Positions 1 through 12,806 of a stretch of DNA of 64,000 nucleotides are shown here, piece by piece. The stretch's first letter is position 1; every line of letters starts with the position of its first letter. The DNA comes from Asterias amurensis (lineage: Eukaryota; Echinodermata; Asteroidea; Forcipulatida; Asteriidae). Both the position numbers and the translations under genes were made by a program. The notes beneath the pieces were generated by a model. That model saw only the letters and a list, made by a program, of their open reading frames with translations, was not told the origin of the DNA and did no database searches. The stretch spans positions 3,487,501-3,551,500 of the forward strand of contig NC_092660.1 of NCBI RefSeq assembly GCF_032118995.1, read 5' to 3'.

Positions 1-1878
1 AGCTGGTGACAACATCAGCCTATGCAATAATAATCGGTAATGTTCAGTCACTGGACAGGCCCCGTTCAGATATCCTGCCATTTAAATAACTCAATCTATG
101 CACATACCATGACATTAAGAAGACATTTTAAAAAATATATACATTTTACTCAGTCAGTTTCCCTTATTTGAGTATTATTTGATATTATTTTGAAATAAAA
201 AGTCGCATTGTGGTCCCCCGGCTGCCGCATCTCATGATGTATAGTAAACTTGAGTGTGATCCCTGGCTGCACGGCAGTAACATATAGCTCAGTTGGTAGA
301 GCGACGACACGTAAATCTGGAGATCGTTGGTTAAAGTCCACCTCTAGTTAATTGTTCTTTGTTCAAGCCCAAATCAAGTTTTACCCAGTCAAATAAATTT
401 ATGTACATTATTTGAAAAAAAAAAAAAACAAACAAAAAACAATCAGCAAATCAGTACAAGGAAAATATAAATTCCGAAAAATCATTATAAACAAAAATCA
501 GTACAAAGAAAAAAACAAATTCAAAAAAATCATTACGAATTCTTGTAATTTTGCGTTCCTCTTCATTCGAATGAAGATGTGTCAGTTCCTTTGAGACTTG
601 CCTTTTCACGCTAAGGAGCTCATTAGCCTTCGAGGATCCGTGATGCCTGCCGTTTAAGATTGTATATAAATCATAGATCTGTAGATTAATCATCTAGGGA
701 AATCTATTCAGAGGTAGTTCAAGATTTCTAAATCTTCCCTGAAGGAATTCAAATGACAGCAATGAGCGTAAAGCGCTCGCATTGTCATATCAATTTGGTT
801 GAAAATGGCATTTTTCTGTTTTCATTAATACTGCTTCTAAAAGCTGCAAACTGAAGTGATAGGCTCCAGTGATTATTTATAATGGGAGGTACTCAAAAGC
901 TTCAGCCGAACGTAAGGATTAATCCAGTTTAGATGAAATTCAAGAATTTTATGATAATTTGTGTGAAAATTTGCAAGATATCTTTTGGGATAGTACATCA
1001 TTGTTTAGAGTGATCATCTGCGTAACCACACATTTTCAGTGGTTTGAGGCAAGTGCTATCCTGAGACCAAGGACGAAACAAAAAAGGAAAAACAAAAGTA
1101 ACCGATAGGGAAATTCTAAAGACTGTGTCGCTCCAGAAGGAAAAATTGTGGATTCCAATGTCTATGAGGAACTTAGGAAAGAAAGGGACAAAGGAAAGAA
1201 AACAAAGAATGTCCCACAAGGATGCATTTTAGAAAATGTGACATGAACATTATTTTGTGACTTGTTTTACTCATTCCTCAAAAACTACAGAACCTCAGTT
1301 AGTAATATTTGAAGGGAAGTTTTCAAACCCTGTAAGTTTAGTTTAAATCTGTGGACATTTTGAAAAAGTACCCGAATCCTTTAAAGTGTAGTCCTACATC
1401 CTTTCGATAAAACTAAAATCAATATTTCCACAAAAGTCAGCATAATATTATATAGCTGATCGTGACACGTCATGCTTTCTCTTAATTTCAGTTCATTTTC
1501 CAAAGGGCTTAAGTTCTTAGCTCCCTTTGTATGTCAAGGTCTCCTGTCCATTCTTAGCAATGTATCTGAAATGCACAAATCAAATAATCCTCACTAAATA
1601 CATGTGCGTGGCGAGGTAAGCAAATCCAGAATTATGAAGCTTTATGGTTGTACGGGACCTTGATGCTTTCGTTAAAAGCCCGTCTGAGAAAATCGTAAAA
1701 AAATATTTATTATTATTAAGTAAAATAGCCACTGGACTGCGAAATACAACTGGACTGTTAAAAACATGCGTGCAGAGAGAGAACAAATTGTATAAACTAA
1801 TAAGTAATGCGCAAAGCTTCCACATATTCCTAAATGACGCTTTGTCTGACTAGAAATTTCACAGTGCGTCGTTTTGTT
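1..1878. other. No gene seen
   Basis: AT-rich DNA with an A-run at 414-430, the tRNA-like relic near 278, and a family 2 MITE scrap near 1325-1390 (CCCTGTAAGTTTAG, AAATCTGTGGACA). Confidence 0.5.
278..350 (+). pseudogene. tRNA-like relic
   Basis: A near-perfect A-box (TAGCTCAGTTGGTAGAGC) and a degenerate B-box (GGTTAAAGTCCACC) at tRNA spacing, with TAAC/GTTA ends. The anticodon loop CACGTAA lacks the invariant T33, so a tRNA pseudogene or SINE head rather than a working gene. Confidence 0.5.
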
Positions 1879-1882
1879 TTAA

Positions 1883-2247
1883 AGACAATTGCAAGTCAGG
1901 TAATTGTCAAAGACTAGGATTCTCACTTCGTGTATCCCAACATATGCATAAAATAAAAACAAACTGTGGAAATTTGGGCTCAATTGGCTATCGAAGTTGC
2001 AAAAAAATAATGAAAGAAAAAAAAACACGTGGTGCACAAAAGTGAGTGCTTTCAGTTGCCAAGGCTTCAGGCCTGAAGTATTTTTTCAGATTCAAATTTT
2101 TGGGTGAGAAATCATCCCCCTTACTCAAAAACTACGCCTACGGGCAGCCGTTTCTCACAATATCAACAGCTCACCATTGCTCGTAATACCAAGTAAGTTT
2201 CTATGCCAATAACTACTTAGAGTTATTACCAATAGTGTCCAGTGTCT
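1883..2247. mobile_element. TTAA-flanked MITE, family 1
   Basis: Left end after TTAA (1879-1882) begins AGACAATTGCAAG and reaches the family word TAATTGTCAAAGAC. The right end is ACCAATAGTGTCCAGTGTCT before TTAA (2248-2251). Diverged. Confidence 0.7.
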
Positions 2248-3726
2248 TTAAGCCTGGGGTGAAGTCAATTCACATCCTGTGGTTTCCATCTAGCGAGGTA
2301 TTTTAAGGTTTGCGTAAAAAACAGAGCAGCCGATTTCGGTTGAGAGTGGGCGTTTCGTTTGATTATGTTTACAGTCGATGTTACTTTATAATTGTTAAGT
2401 TATGAGGACAATATTTTTGTTAAATTTTGTTTTAACTGAAATATCTTGCATAATTGATCAATATGGTAGCCAGCCAAAATCATGTACGATGTGTATTGGT
2501 TTGTTTGCTTAGAGAGTAAAATTTGTTTTGTCCAGAAACTATTTCTACTTGAAAAGGTCTTTACAATCAGACTCAATTAATTCTGTTTAACTTTTGTTAA
2601 GTTACTCTGTAGCCGAGTTGCAGAGTGTATAAATAATAAACGTCAGAATAACACAATCATTGTCTTCCTTCATTTAATTAGTTCTGGTTGTGAAGCCAAG
2701 GACTCTCAAAAAAGCAAGCTGTTTCATGAACCCAATGGAGAAAAGACAATGAAGGAAATTTCAGCTTAAGATGCGGGAGGAAACCCCCCAAAAATTACTC
2801 CAGGGAAAACCCACGCAGTCAAATAGGGACTGAAAACCCAATCCATGCAGTGCCCCCGGTGAGATTCAAACCAGGGTACTAGAAGACGAGGAAAGATACC
2901 ACCACGCCAATCCAACCACCCTATTTGAAAAAACACTAGCCCAAGTATACTCAAATTAATTAGGCCACTTCATATAAATTCCTCTAGTTTATTCCCCGAA
3001 TGTGGGTCACACTGGCGAGGAAACCTTGATCTTTGGTGGAATGACACCCAGCCTTTCCCCCAATGAACCAATTATACATGGTCAGTGCACCCTGTTGCAA
3101 TTAACTCATTAATATGTATAAGCCGGATAGAACAAAACAAAATTCTCACTAATAACAAAGCATATATAGGACTACAATAATCCCTGATGGGATATCAGTC
3201 TCCGTTGCACAATTCCGATGCTGTACGCAACGGAGGAGTACAACCTGGGCTGGTTTAAAATAAGGGAATTTTGTTAAGTTGTTAGGGACAAGTAATTGTA
3301 TTAATCATTAAAGATTCGAGAGCCAATAAATTATGTAAATAAATTAACGCCATATTGGTGAATGAAGCTAGTCACTGCATGCATGCAGAGCCCAGGTTGA
3401 TTGAGCTGCTTATAGGCAGAGAAATTTGTTTAGCAACTTAATTCCTGCTTTGCAAACATAAGCAGAATACCAGCCACAAGCATGTTTCCGTTGTGCTTAG
3501 CTATTTTTTTAAGATTGAGCAGCTATATAAAGTTGGGCCCATGTGCTCTGCGGATGCTTATTCGAACGACAAAGCTGCTAAGCACTATATTCCCTCTGAG
3601 TTATTTCAAGCGCACAGCTGGGCCCAATTTCATATAGCTGCTTGAGCAGAAGTGCTTACCATTTTCTGCTGAGATAAAATATACAAGTTATAACATCTGC
3701 AAATACAATGCATTGGTGCCTCTTAA

Positions 3727-4064
3727 AGGCAGTGGACACTATTGGTAATTACTCAAAATAAATATTAGCATAAAACCTTACTTGGTAACGAGTAATGGGG
3801 AGAGGTTGATCATATAAAACATTGCGAGAAACGGCTCCCTTTCTCTGAAGTAATGTAGTTTTCGAGAAAGAAGTAATTTTCCACGAATTTGATTTCGAGA
3901 CCTCTGATTTAGAATTTGAGGTCTCGAAATCAAGCATCTGAAAGCACACAACTTCGTGTGACCATGGGGCGACAAGGATGCTTTTTCTTTCATTAATATC
4001 TCGCAACTTCGACGACCGATTGAGAAGACTGGTCTTTGACAATTACCAATAGTGTTCATTGTCT
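3727..4064. mobile_element. TTAA-flanked MITE, family 1 (near full length)
   Basis: TTAA at 3723-3726 and 4065-4068 bracket inverted ends AGGCAGTGGACACTATTGG and its complement; the centre is a further palindrome (CGAGACCTC...GAGGTCTCG). This is a good reference copy. No coding capacity. Confidence 0.88.
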
Positions 4065-4863
4065 TTAAATTACCCATAATATTTATTTAGATTACTTTGT
4101 GGGGTGTCTTTAAAGGCCTAGATATGTGTCAATTTCAACACTGTAAGTTTTGGCAGTGAACATGCAACATTTCCGTAGTAGTCACAGTAAAAAGTAAATT
4201 AAATTTAATTTTCGCAAGCATTATTTGTTTTGTTCTTAACTATTTGATGTACTTCATAGAGCTGAAGTAACACCATGGGCACCAATGTAAAGATGTTGTT
4301 TGTGCATGTATCGAGCGTACCTCCCCCCCCCCCCTCCCCCTACGACGCGGCTGCTTTGATGTTTTTATTTCATTATTATGCTTCAGGTATCCTAACATCA
4401 CGAATGTAGGTTGGCTAATAAAGTTCCGGTTGTATTAATCTCACCGCACCCACTCACATCCCCCTTTTTGAGTTTCCCCCCATATTTATCTCACAATCTG
4501 TATTTTTTTCCCCACTAGTTTATCTAGAAATATGTTTGTTATAAATAATACAAAGTACTATCTCCAGGCTAAGAAATTATTGACATTACCTTACTCCACT
4601 AATGGGGTTTTCTTAAAGACATAATGTTCCATTTGCCCGTTGGGGACGTTGTGTGTTTACCAGCGATAATAACCCAATGAATATTTTGGTCTCAGAGCCC
4701 TCAGTTTAGACTCCCAGGGCAATAGACAAAATGGGCCAATAATAATTGTATCGACATGAGAATTGTTGTTCCCCATTTTCAAGGAATCATTATTCGCATA
4801 CATACAGAAACAACACCTTAAAAGGAATAACACATTAAAGATGTCTTAATTTTGGTTTTTACC

Positions 4864-5075
4864 CATACACCGATGTGTGTTAGCACTGTATACTCAGTAC
4901 TTTCCCGAGTCCTGTGAAAAACTATCACAGGCATGTTACTCGGGTGGGATTCGAACCCACGACCCTTGCAATTCTAGAGCAGTGTCTTACCAACTAGACT
5001 ACCGAGGTTGCCCGGCAGCTAGAGGCAGTTCGAATCCTATGTTTTGGCAGCGGGTACCGCAACGATATAATAGAT
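4864..5075 (-). mobile_element. tRNA-derived SINE
   Basis: Read on the minus strand it has an A-box (TAGTCTAGTTGGTAAGA) and a B-box (GGGTTCGAATCCCACC) at tRNA spacing, followed by a body with CTCGGGAAAGTACTGAG. A partial direct copy lies at 5104-5216; other copies are at 26591-26806 and 29397-29490. Confidence 0.82.
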
Positions 5076-5103
5076 GTTTAATTTGCATCGGGGATAAAGA
5101 ATA

Positions 5104-5216
5104 TTAATTTTGGTTTTTACCCATACACCGATGTGTGTTAGCACTGTATACTCAGTACTTTCCCGAGTCCTGTGAAAAAATATCACAGGCATGTTACTCG
5201 GGTGGGATTCGAACAT
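5104..5216 (-). mobile_element. SINE fragment, duplicate of the body at 4864
   Basis: Repeats the 4864-4955 segment (TTTTTACCCATACACCGATG to GGTGGGATTCGAAC) and stops inside the B-box. Confidence 0.8.
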
Positions 5217-6305
5217 TAAAGATGTCATTTTCACTTCATAGTTCAGCTACTATACATATAAATAGTTCAGTTACCTAAATATTTTAACAAACCTATGCAG
5301 GAAAGAAGTGCACGAGTAAACTACGAAGTACACTAGCCTGACCAAGTTTAACAAAAACATGTAAGCAAAACAACACATGATTATCCATGATAAGGTTACC
5401 AGCCACTGCTTCACAAAATTCGCATGTGACTGGTATCCGGCTCATTTTTGCTGAGCAGGAAATTGTAAAGCAATGTAGAAGAATGCGACATTCAAAGGGA
5501 AAGTGAACATTTAATTTTTAGAACCCTTCGATTGTTTTAATCATAATTGCAGATTATATTTACAATCAAACTAACCCGTGAATATTTGATTTCAAAAGTT
5601 GGTTGCGTTTTTGAGATGCCGCCGAAAAACCGGAGCGGTTCCGCTTGCAGGAAGAATAATCCGTAATTGGAATAAACAAGCTAAGAACCGCATCTAACAA
5701 CAACTTTTATCAGGTTCAATATTTGGGAGATGACATATTCGTCCATAACCGCATCACTTCAAGGTGAAATTATTCTCAAAATGTTGTATACTATCGAAAG
5801 ATGCTGAACTTCTGACCAAGTAAGTTTTTATTGCGATTGGATTACCAAATCCCTTAACAGAATTCGGCTTGCCCTTGCATTAAGCCCCCACCTTCGACTC
5901 CACTGGGTGTGTCAGATATAATTTCTTTCGAAAATCGATGATGTACGATTTCTTTTAGGACATCAGTTTACGGTTGCATTAATTCTCAAATTCCCAATGT
6001 TATCAAATCACAAACTACAATGGATTGTGCAATGATCTTTACACGCGTCACGTCGTGCCTAAAAATCAAATTATTTCGTACTTATAACACGCTCGCTCGA
6101 TATCACAATCTATACTGCAGTCCTTTGGTGTCTTATTCGTCGTTGTTAGAAACCAGCAAATTATGTTGTTGTTTGCATCAGTATTTTCATAATCATAGAA
6201 ACTCTCACTGATAGAAACAAAAACCATCCCGGGTAAGATTCCGGGTACCACAAGGCTTGATCCGGGTCAGGCTAACCCGTGAAGTGGTTAAAGAATGGGA
6301 TTTCA

Positions 6306-6461
6306 ATAGACCTTATGCATTGAAGTCATCCAGCCGCCATATTTGAGGTCAAACGGTGACGAAACAATCGAAACGCACATAGATTGGCCAATGAACAACC
6401 TCCTTTTGACCTCAAGGCGAGGGCGCCGTACTGAAATGACGTCATGTGCATAAGGTCTAAT
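6306..6461. mobile_element. Hairpin MITE with TAGACCTTATGCA ends and a CRE-like site
   Basis: TAGACCTTATGCATTGAAGT at the left and TGCATAAGGTCTA at the right form inverted ends; the right arm has TGACGTCA, the cAMP-response-element palindrome. A second copy is at 49710-49813. Confidence 0.75.
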
Positions 6462-7600
6462 CATATTATTCTCAGTCATTCTGACTCGATTCTGTGTCAG
6501 TTTGACCTGGGTTCCGCATCATATATTGAATCAAAGATGGGTAAGTTAAACGGGACTCGGAACTTATTTCGAAATTATTTCGATTGAAATGTCTGTTGTT
6601 TTAGAAGTCAATCAAGGTATTTCGAAATTTAAATCTCAAAAATTTGAGATTTCATTTGTGTTCTTTTATTAGGTCAATGCTGCGGCCGGAGAAGTGGACT
6701 TCGTTAAACGTGGGCAAAACAAAAGTTTTTTTCTTTTTTTTTCTTTCTCAATTACAAGTAGACACTGTATCTAACTGGAACTTTCACAGTGACTTTTATT
6801 GTATCTTAGTTGATAATCGTGACAATAAATCAGCATTACGTTGTCGAAAACCAATATATGACACTACCCTTCACTCCCACAATCACGAGTATAACTCACA
6901 AACATTATATCTAACTCATATGAGCGTGTACGATCGACAATTATTCTGGAATTGCTTAAGTGGCGCCTGGCGCTTTTTATTTTCATCCAACCGAGTAAGC
7001 ACTACTCTTTGAATCAGATTCAAGTACGAGACGAGTAAGTGGGGCACCCATAACTAACTCTCATCTTTCCTGCTTTTTGTGCCTTTTGGGAAATTCAAAA
7101 CTACCCTTCTCCCTCCGGCACTTCTAAAAACAAACCTTTCTCACCCAAAAAAGGTGTGAAAGTGAAAGAAAGAAACGTAGTCTTTAAAAGATCAGTCCTA
7201 TAAAACTTCAATTAGATAAGAGCAACACAAAACCTTTTAACTGCCCGCAGGTTTTGTCGTTACGCCTGCAGTCATTTTCGCGCCAAAATTCATACTTGAG
7301 AAAGCAGACACAATTTGCATTAAAAATTTGCCTTTTGCCTCTAGGCGCTCATACCTTTTTTCTCTTTCTGTTGAATTCGTTAATTTCTATTTTGCTGTGG
7401 AGTGAATGCGAAATCCTTTAAAGTGTCAGAGAGTTTCTAAACTAATCTACACGCTAGGTTAGACACAGTGTCCCCAAGAGAGCTTTTTGATTTGACCAGA
7501 AATTATTATTATTATATTTCAAAATGATACGATGGAACTGCCACTTCCCACTGACCGGAACTTTGAATGATTTTGGATTCGGGACTCTACACATAGTTAA

Positions 7601-7980
7601 AGGCAGTGGACAGTATTGGTAATTACTCAAAATAATTATTAGCATAAAACCTTTCTTGGTGACGAGTATTGGGGAGAGGTTGATGGTATAAAACATTGTG
7701 AGAAACGGCTCCCTCTGAAGTGCCATAGTTTTCGAGAAAGAAGTAATTTTCCACAAGTTTGATTTCGAAACCTCAGATTTAGAACTTGAGGTCTCGAAAT
7801 TAACCATCGCAATGCACACAACTTCGTGTGACAAGGGTGTTTTCTTCTTTCATTATTATCTCGCAACTTTGATGACCGATTGAGCTCAAATTTTCACAGG
7901 TTAGTTATTTTATGCATATATTGAGATACACCAACTGTGAAGGCTTGTCTTTGACAATTACCAATAGTGTCCACTGCCTT
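7601..7980. mobile_element. TTAA MITE, family 1
   Basis: AGGCAGTGGACAGTATTGG at the left after TTAA, GTGTCCACTGCCTT at the right; the right TTAA has decayed. Internal palindrome as in the 3727 copy. Confidence 0.87.
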
Positions 7981-8953
7981 TCACCCATAATAATATCGGT
8001 ATCACTGCAAAAAAACTGAGGTGTTAAAGTTGACACCATATGTGCTGTCACATTTTTATAGATACCAAAGACAGATTTAAAATTGATAAAAGAGTGTTAA
8101 AATAACACCAATGTAATTGTTTTTCTAATGTTATTAACCATGGCGTAAATTGTGATTCTTTTTTTGTATCTATGACAGCATTCTTCTTTGCTTGAAGTGT
8201 GCGTATGGTGCTCCTGTAAAATATTTTACAGATTTTAGATTTGTTATAATAATCTATCTTACCGTGTATAGGCCTAAATGTATTTACTTTTTTTTCCCCA
8301 AATGACCAACTATATAGGCCAACCTCTAGTGGGTCTGAGGAACTGGCTTACCCACAAGACTGTATGAGGCTTAATCTTTTGCCCCTGGATTTCTTCTTCT
8401 TAGGTTTAGGCCTTGATAGACTTTTTCGGCTACTTAATTACTACAGTTTTTCTGATTTTTTTCCCAAGAGCAAGAAAAAACAAACAAAAAAAAAACACGG
8501 AAATCTGACTAAAGTAGGAAGAGTTTCTTGCCTGATGGTTGAAAAAACCTCCCGATTCCAATAATTTTATATTTTTGCTTCAAGGAGGCTTATATCACGG
8601 CTGGATGCCACTTGTTTTCTGTTGAAGCTTTTCCGAACCCCAGTGCTGGTTTATTCATTGCTAGCGTCTTGAACTTGTTTTTCTCTCTCCCTCTTTCAGA
8701 TTCCCCGAAGCTGAGAGTTTGGACAAAGTGGTTTCGCGCCTTTTCAAAGGCTTTTGCATTTTGTCCGTCTCTCTCGTTCCAGATTCGTCGAAATATCTCT
8801 CCACTTCAAGTGTGTACATAAAACCCACACTCCGTTTTTTTGACCAGATTGAGCAGCCTGCATAACCGGTAGTAATTACCGGTCTAGATGCTTACAGAAA
8901 CGTCTGCAAGCAAGTCCCTGCTTCCCCTCGACCGTTCTAGTCTTCCTACTTAA

Positions 8954-9282
8954 AGGCACCGGACACCTTTGGTAATATTGTCAAAGACAAGTATTCTCAC
9001 TTTGGTGTATCAACAAACTTGCATAAAATAACAAGCTGTGAAAATTTAGACTCAAATTGTCATCGAATCTGCGGGTGAATAATGAAAGAAAAATGCCTTA
9101 AAAGGGCTTCATGCAGGTTTCGAATAACTATTTGAGTCAGAGATTACCTCTTTCTCAAACACTACGTTATTTCAGAGGGAGCCGTTTCTCAAACGTACCG
9201 TCAACAACTCTCTATTGCCCGTTTACAAGTAAATTTTATGCCAACGATTATTTTGAGTAATTAACAATACTGTCACATTTCC
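8954..9282. mobile_element. TTAA MITE, family 1
   Basis: TTAA at 8950-8953 and 9283-9286; ends AGGCACCGGACACCTTTGG and ACTGTCACATTTCC. It carries only one half-arm type in the middle, so it is internally rearranged. Confidence 0.8.
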
Positions 9283-9599
9283 TTAAGTTTATACACGGGA
9301 CTGGTTTGCTCTTAAAAGATTTGATATGTTATTGTCACCTTCGTTGTTTGGACCCGTATGAACAGTTTTGTTTTAAAGATTTGCCATAACGAAACAAAGC
9401 TTTTTAAAATTTTATTGTAGTGCTTTGATTAAAAACAAGTATTTAAATAGCAATTATAAAGTATTGGCTAAAGAGTTTGGCTCGAAGTATCAATTTCGAA
9501 GCAAATGCCACAATATAAGAAAGTAAGAAAAAAAGAAGAAGAAAAAAACACTTAGCAGAAAAGTAATAACATGCAAGAAACTAGGCAAAGAGTGCTTAC

Positions 9600-9749
9600 C
9601 GCAATGGGGTCCAGCTGGTATAGCTTCAAATTCTCCTGCACAACGTCGTTTGGTTGCACACGGTGCACGACGGACATCATGATAAAAAGCGCCAACATTC
9701 GGCACACTTCTTTTCTCGATGGTATTCTACCGTAGAGTTTCAATTCCAT
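9600..9749 (-). CDS. Possible first coding exon of a secreted protein (orphan)
   Basis: An ATG at 9749 in good Kozak context (A at -3, G at +4) opens a frame of about 50 codons that runs into a strong donor (GTAAGC just below 9600). A second in-frame Met precedes MLALFIMMSVVHRV, which reads as a signal peptide, followed by QPNDVVQENLKLYQLDPIA. No later exon could be found between here and the left edge, where the DNA is MITE-rich, so the rest may be off-window or this may be chance. No family recognised. Confidence 0.3.
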
Positions 9750-11095
9750 CCTTTCCCGTCAGTAAAGTTAATCCAGGGGTATATGGGGGAGATTGTAGGG
9801 AGGTTTTCAACCGTTCAACCGTCGTCACGAAGTCATCCTCATTCAAACAAACTCAGTGCACTGGCTTATTCCTATGTAACGTTCCGGTATTTATACGCAC
9901 AGGTTGATCACCGATGATCTAGTAATGTTTGGGTAGATTTGTTTGACTTGGCCGCGACGTTTCATCCACGTGACAGCTCACCGTGAGTTGGCGCGCTCTC
10001 TCTGTGTCTCTCACTGCCTCTTTGTTGTAAACCAGAAAGATACCTGTGTATGATGATCTGTCGCCAGCTAGCTTAGCGCGTCTTCAGTTTAACGGATCTA
10101 AAATGTCACGTTTTACTTCTCTCCCCGGTCGCTGGTGCCACTGCCCTTCGGGATATGCTAAAATAAAAGAAGGAAACACTCGATGAATTATTCCCCCTGG
10201 TACTCACACTGCTCGTGTTTCACTTGATGGAGTTACCCACACGCGGTGGACTGATAAACAGCTCCATTCGTGGGGATAAACCACAGCTCTCCGCAGTGTC
10301 GGAGAGACGGCTACGATGACTTGGGTAACAAATCGGCAACACGCAGCCGTTTTTTTTCAAATAACACACTTGCACGCGGTTATTTACCATTGGCTGTATA
10401 TATAATATAGGTATCGGTGTGTGCGGAATTCAAAAGAAGAAGTTGTGGTTGTATTTGGACGTTTGTCGGGTACAATTGCACTAGAGTGATGCCCGCACAA
10501 TGAACATAGCTCAGGCGTGTACAATTACAATTACATTGAACACCCATTACACAACAATATAATCGACTAATACATACAAGAAACAGACACTAATAAGGGT
10601 AACTGCCAGGCATGTCAGACTGAATACAACTGAGCAGCATTTCGTTTGCAGAAGTGACTCTGACTCTGCACAGTTTTCTCTTGATGGATCTTGACGTACA
10701 CATTTTTCTTTAAATATTCTTTTTTTTTTTTGCCGAGCCGAGAAAAATAGCCGAGGGGAGTGCCCGATATTCCTCATTAGATAGACCGTTATTTATAGGA
10801 CTCAGGTGTCAAAAGGAAAAATACAGTTGGGGGCGATTGCTGGATCAGAAGTTAAAATTACATTGAAATTGGTTTTTCTGACAACCAAACGTGAAATGCA
10901 GGCCTTTTTCATGAATATAGCCGTCTATAGATTGAGCATGACAGTTACTTAAAGTGTGTGTTGAAATTAAGATGACAACTTTGTAATGACGTGTTGCTTA
11001 TTCGGGGTGGGGAAACAACGTGACTATTAAAGGCTTGCGTGCGAGGACTATTTCACACGTACAATCATCACAGAGCGTGTATTTTTGTTTTGTTT
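9750..11095. other. Possible upstream region of the orphan exon
   Basis: Moderately CpG-rich with CACGTG at 9968 and a TATATAATATA run at 10395-10406; otherwise nothing coding is supported. Confidence 0.3.
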
Positions 11096-11099
11096 TAAA

Positions 11100-11380
11100 C
11101 ATGGCACTGGACACGTTTTGTAATTACTCACAACTATATAGAATAAAACTAACTTGGTAACGAGCATTGGAGAGATGTTGATAGTATAAAACATTGTGAG
11201 AAACAGCTCCCTCTAAAGTTATATATTTTGAGAAAGAGGTTTCTCACTCACAATGTGCAATTAGGGTGTTGTTTCTTTTAATATTTTCTTGCAACTTCGA
11301 GGACACATATTGAGCCCAAATTTTCACAGGTTTGTTTACTATTTTATTCACATATTGGGATGCTGGTCTTTGACAATATT
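11100..11380. mobile_element. MITE fragment, family 1
   Basis: Family words CACTGGACACGTTTTGTAATT, AAACATTGTGAGAAACAG and TTTTCACAGG in the usual order, with a decayed right end. Confidence 0.75.
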
Positions 11381-12120
11381 AACCCACATGAAACCATGTT
11401 TTGCTACGGAAAAAAAACCTTCTAGATTATTGATGCTACTGTTTTTGACGAAACATCGACTTGGCAGTACGTGCGATGTTTGTAGACTAAGACACTTTAC
11501 ATGTTAGCTATTGATTAATGATGTAATTGTTTCGGGTAGGCGTGTACCACGTTGTAATCTCCTTAAGGTTGAAGGTGACGCTTCGTCTGAACAGCAGTGT
11601 ATGTTCTTGACGTTTCAACTAGAGTGTGCTCTAGTCGTCATCGGGGGACAGCTGAAAAGCACTCGTCCGTATCCGGATTGTTCCGGCCCTAACTATTAGA
11701 TTCTCGTCTCATACAACAGTCTCCATTTCGGGGTTTCCCTTTTACATTTAAATCACATGACAATACTCACATACAAAATATCAAAAACAATCTTACCAAC
11801 GAAATACTACTATACAGCGAAACCAGTTTGAGATGGAAAAGTATCAAGGAGCATGCAGAACTGTGGATTTAGATTATTAGATCATTTTATAATAACCTGG
11901 ACCTATCTTCAGACCATCGGATTAAAAAGTAGGGTTTAGTTAATGACCCCGAAAATTCTGTAAAAAACACCCACTTGTTGTAAAGATTTTGATATTAAAG
12001 TCATACAAATCGTGTGATAATAATCATCTGATTGGTACCCATTGATTAGAAACCTATATTAGAAGTATATCAAAAATTTAGGATTTGAGGCATTGCATGG
12101 TGAGGTATCAATGTATATTG
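11381..12120. other. No feature seen
   Basis: Unique-looking AT-rich DNA; short open frames only. Confidence 0.5.
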
Positions 12121-12323
12121 GGTTTGCGGTAACACCATGTGTGTGTCTACCTGCCACTCAGGTAGAGTTTGTTCTTATAGAGAACTGTCTTGCTTAATTC
12201 TACTACCGCGAAGTCTCCCGAACACCCGGACAATCTACTCTGCGGTAGAAGAGTTAAGCAAGACAGTTCTCTAAGAACAAACTCTACCTGGCAAGTAGAT
12301 ACACACATGGTGTTACCGCAAAC
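12121..12323. mobile_element. Hairpin MITE, TTTGCGGTAACACCATG family
   Basis: A long palindrome: GGTTTGCGGTAACACCATGT at the left, ACATGGTGTTACCGCAAACC at the right, with matching inner arms (AGAACTGTCTTGCTTAA) and only about 45 bases of loop. Fragments of the same end occur at 16445 and 18409. Confidence 0.88.
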
Positions 12324-12806
12324 CAATATTTATATCGAAAATGTTGAATCGTCTAAAGGCAATCTTGTGAAAACTGCAGCCAGAGAGAGATGCAGTTGGT
12401 AGGCCTACAGTTTTTACCTCGCTAAACGTGGATGGGTTCGAGGTCCTTTGATGAAAACACCGCGACACTATTTTAACAAGTCGTGTCTGTGTTTAGCTGA
12501 AACCTTCACAGGTGACTTTTATTGCATCTTTATTGATAATTTGGTCTATAACGATGACCTACCCTAAAGTGCAAGTCACTTGTGGAGGGCCACTGATTTC
12601 ATTACAACTGCCCAAACAGCGTACAATTCAATTGAGCCGCTCAAGCAGATAAATTTTCTGCTAAAAGAGAAAAAATAAGGAAACCAGTAACAGATGGTGC
12701 ATGTGACATGGTATTTTGGTTGGTTTCCCTGTTCAAGTAAGCACACTTTCGTTGTTCGTATAGCTACTTTGGATACTTTGGAGGCTCTTGACTAAAGGCA
12801 AAACAC

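Larger units (their letters stand above)
2255..7590. other. No gene seen apart from the listed repeats
   Basis: Between MITE and SINE copies the DNA is plain. 3530-3660 repeats the words GGGCCCA and CATATAGCTGCTT in an inverted arrangement. 6230-6520 has GACCCGG/CCGGGTCA words shared with 17440-17700 and 19540-19690. Confidence 0.45.

Noticed and set aside
278-350. Functional tRNA gene
   Set aside because: Good A-box but degenerate B-box and missing T33; the acceptor stem is weak.
9654-9917. Plus-strand frame of 87 codons
   Set aside because: Antisense to the possible signal-peptide exon and its upstream DNA; less supported than the minus reading.
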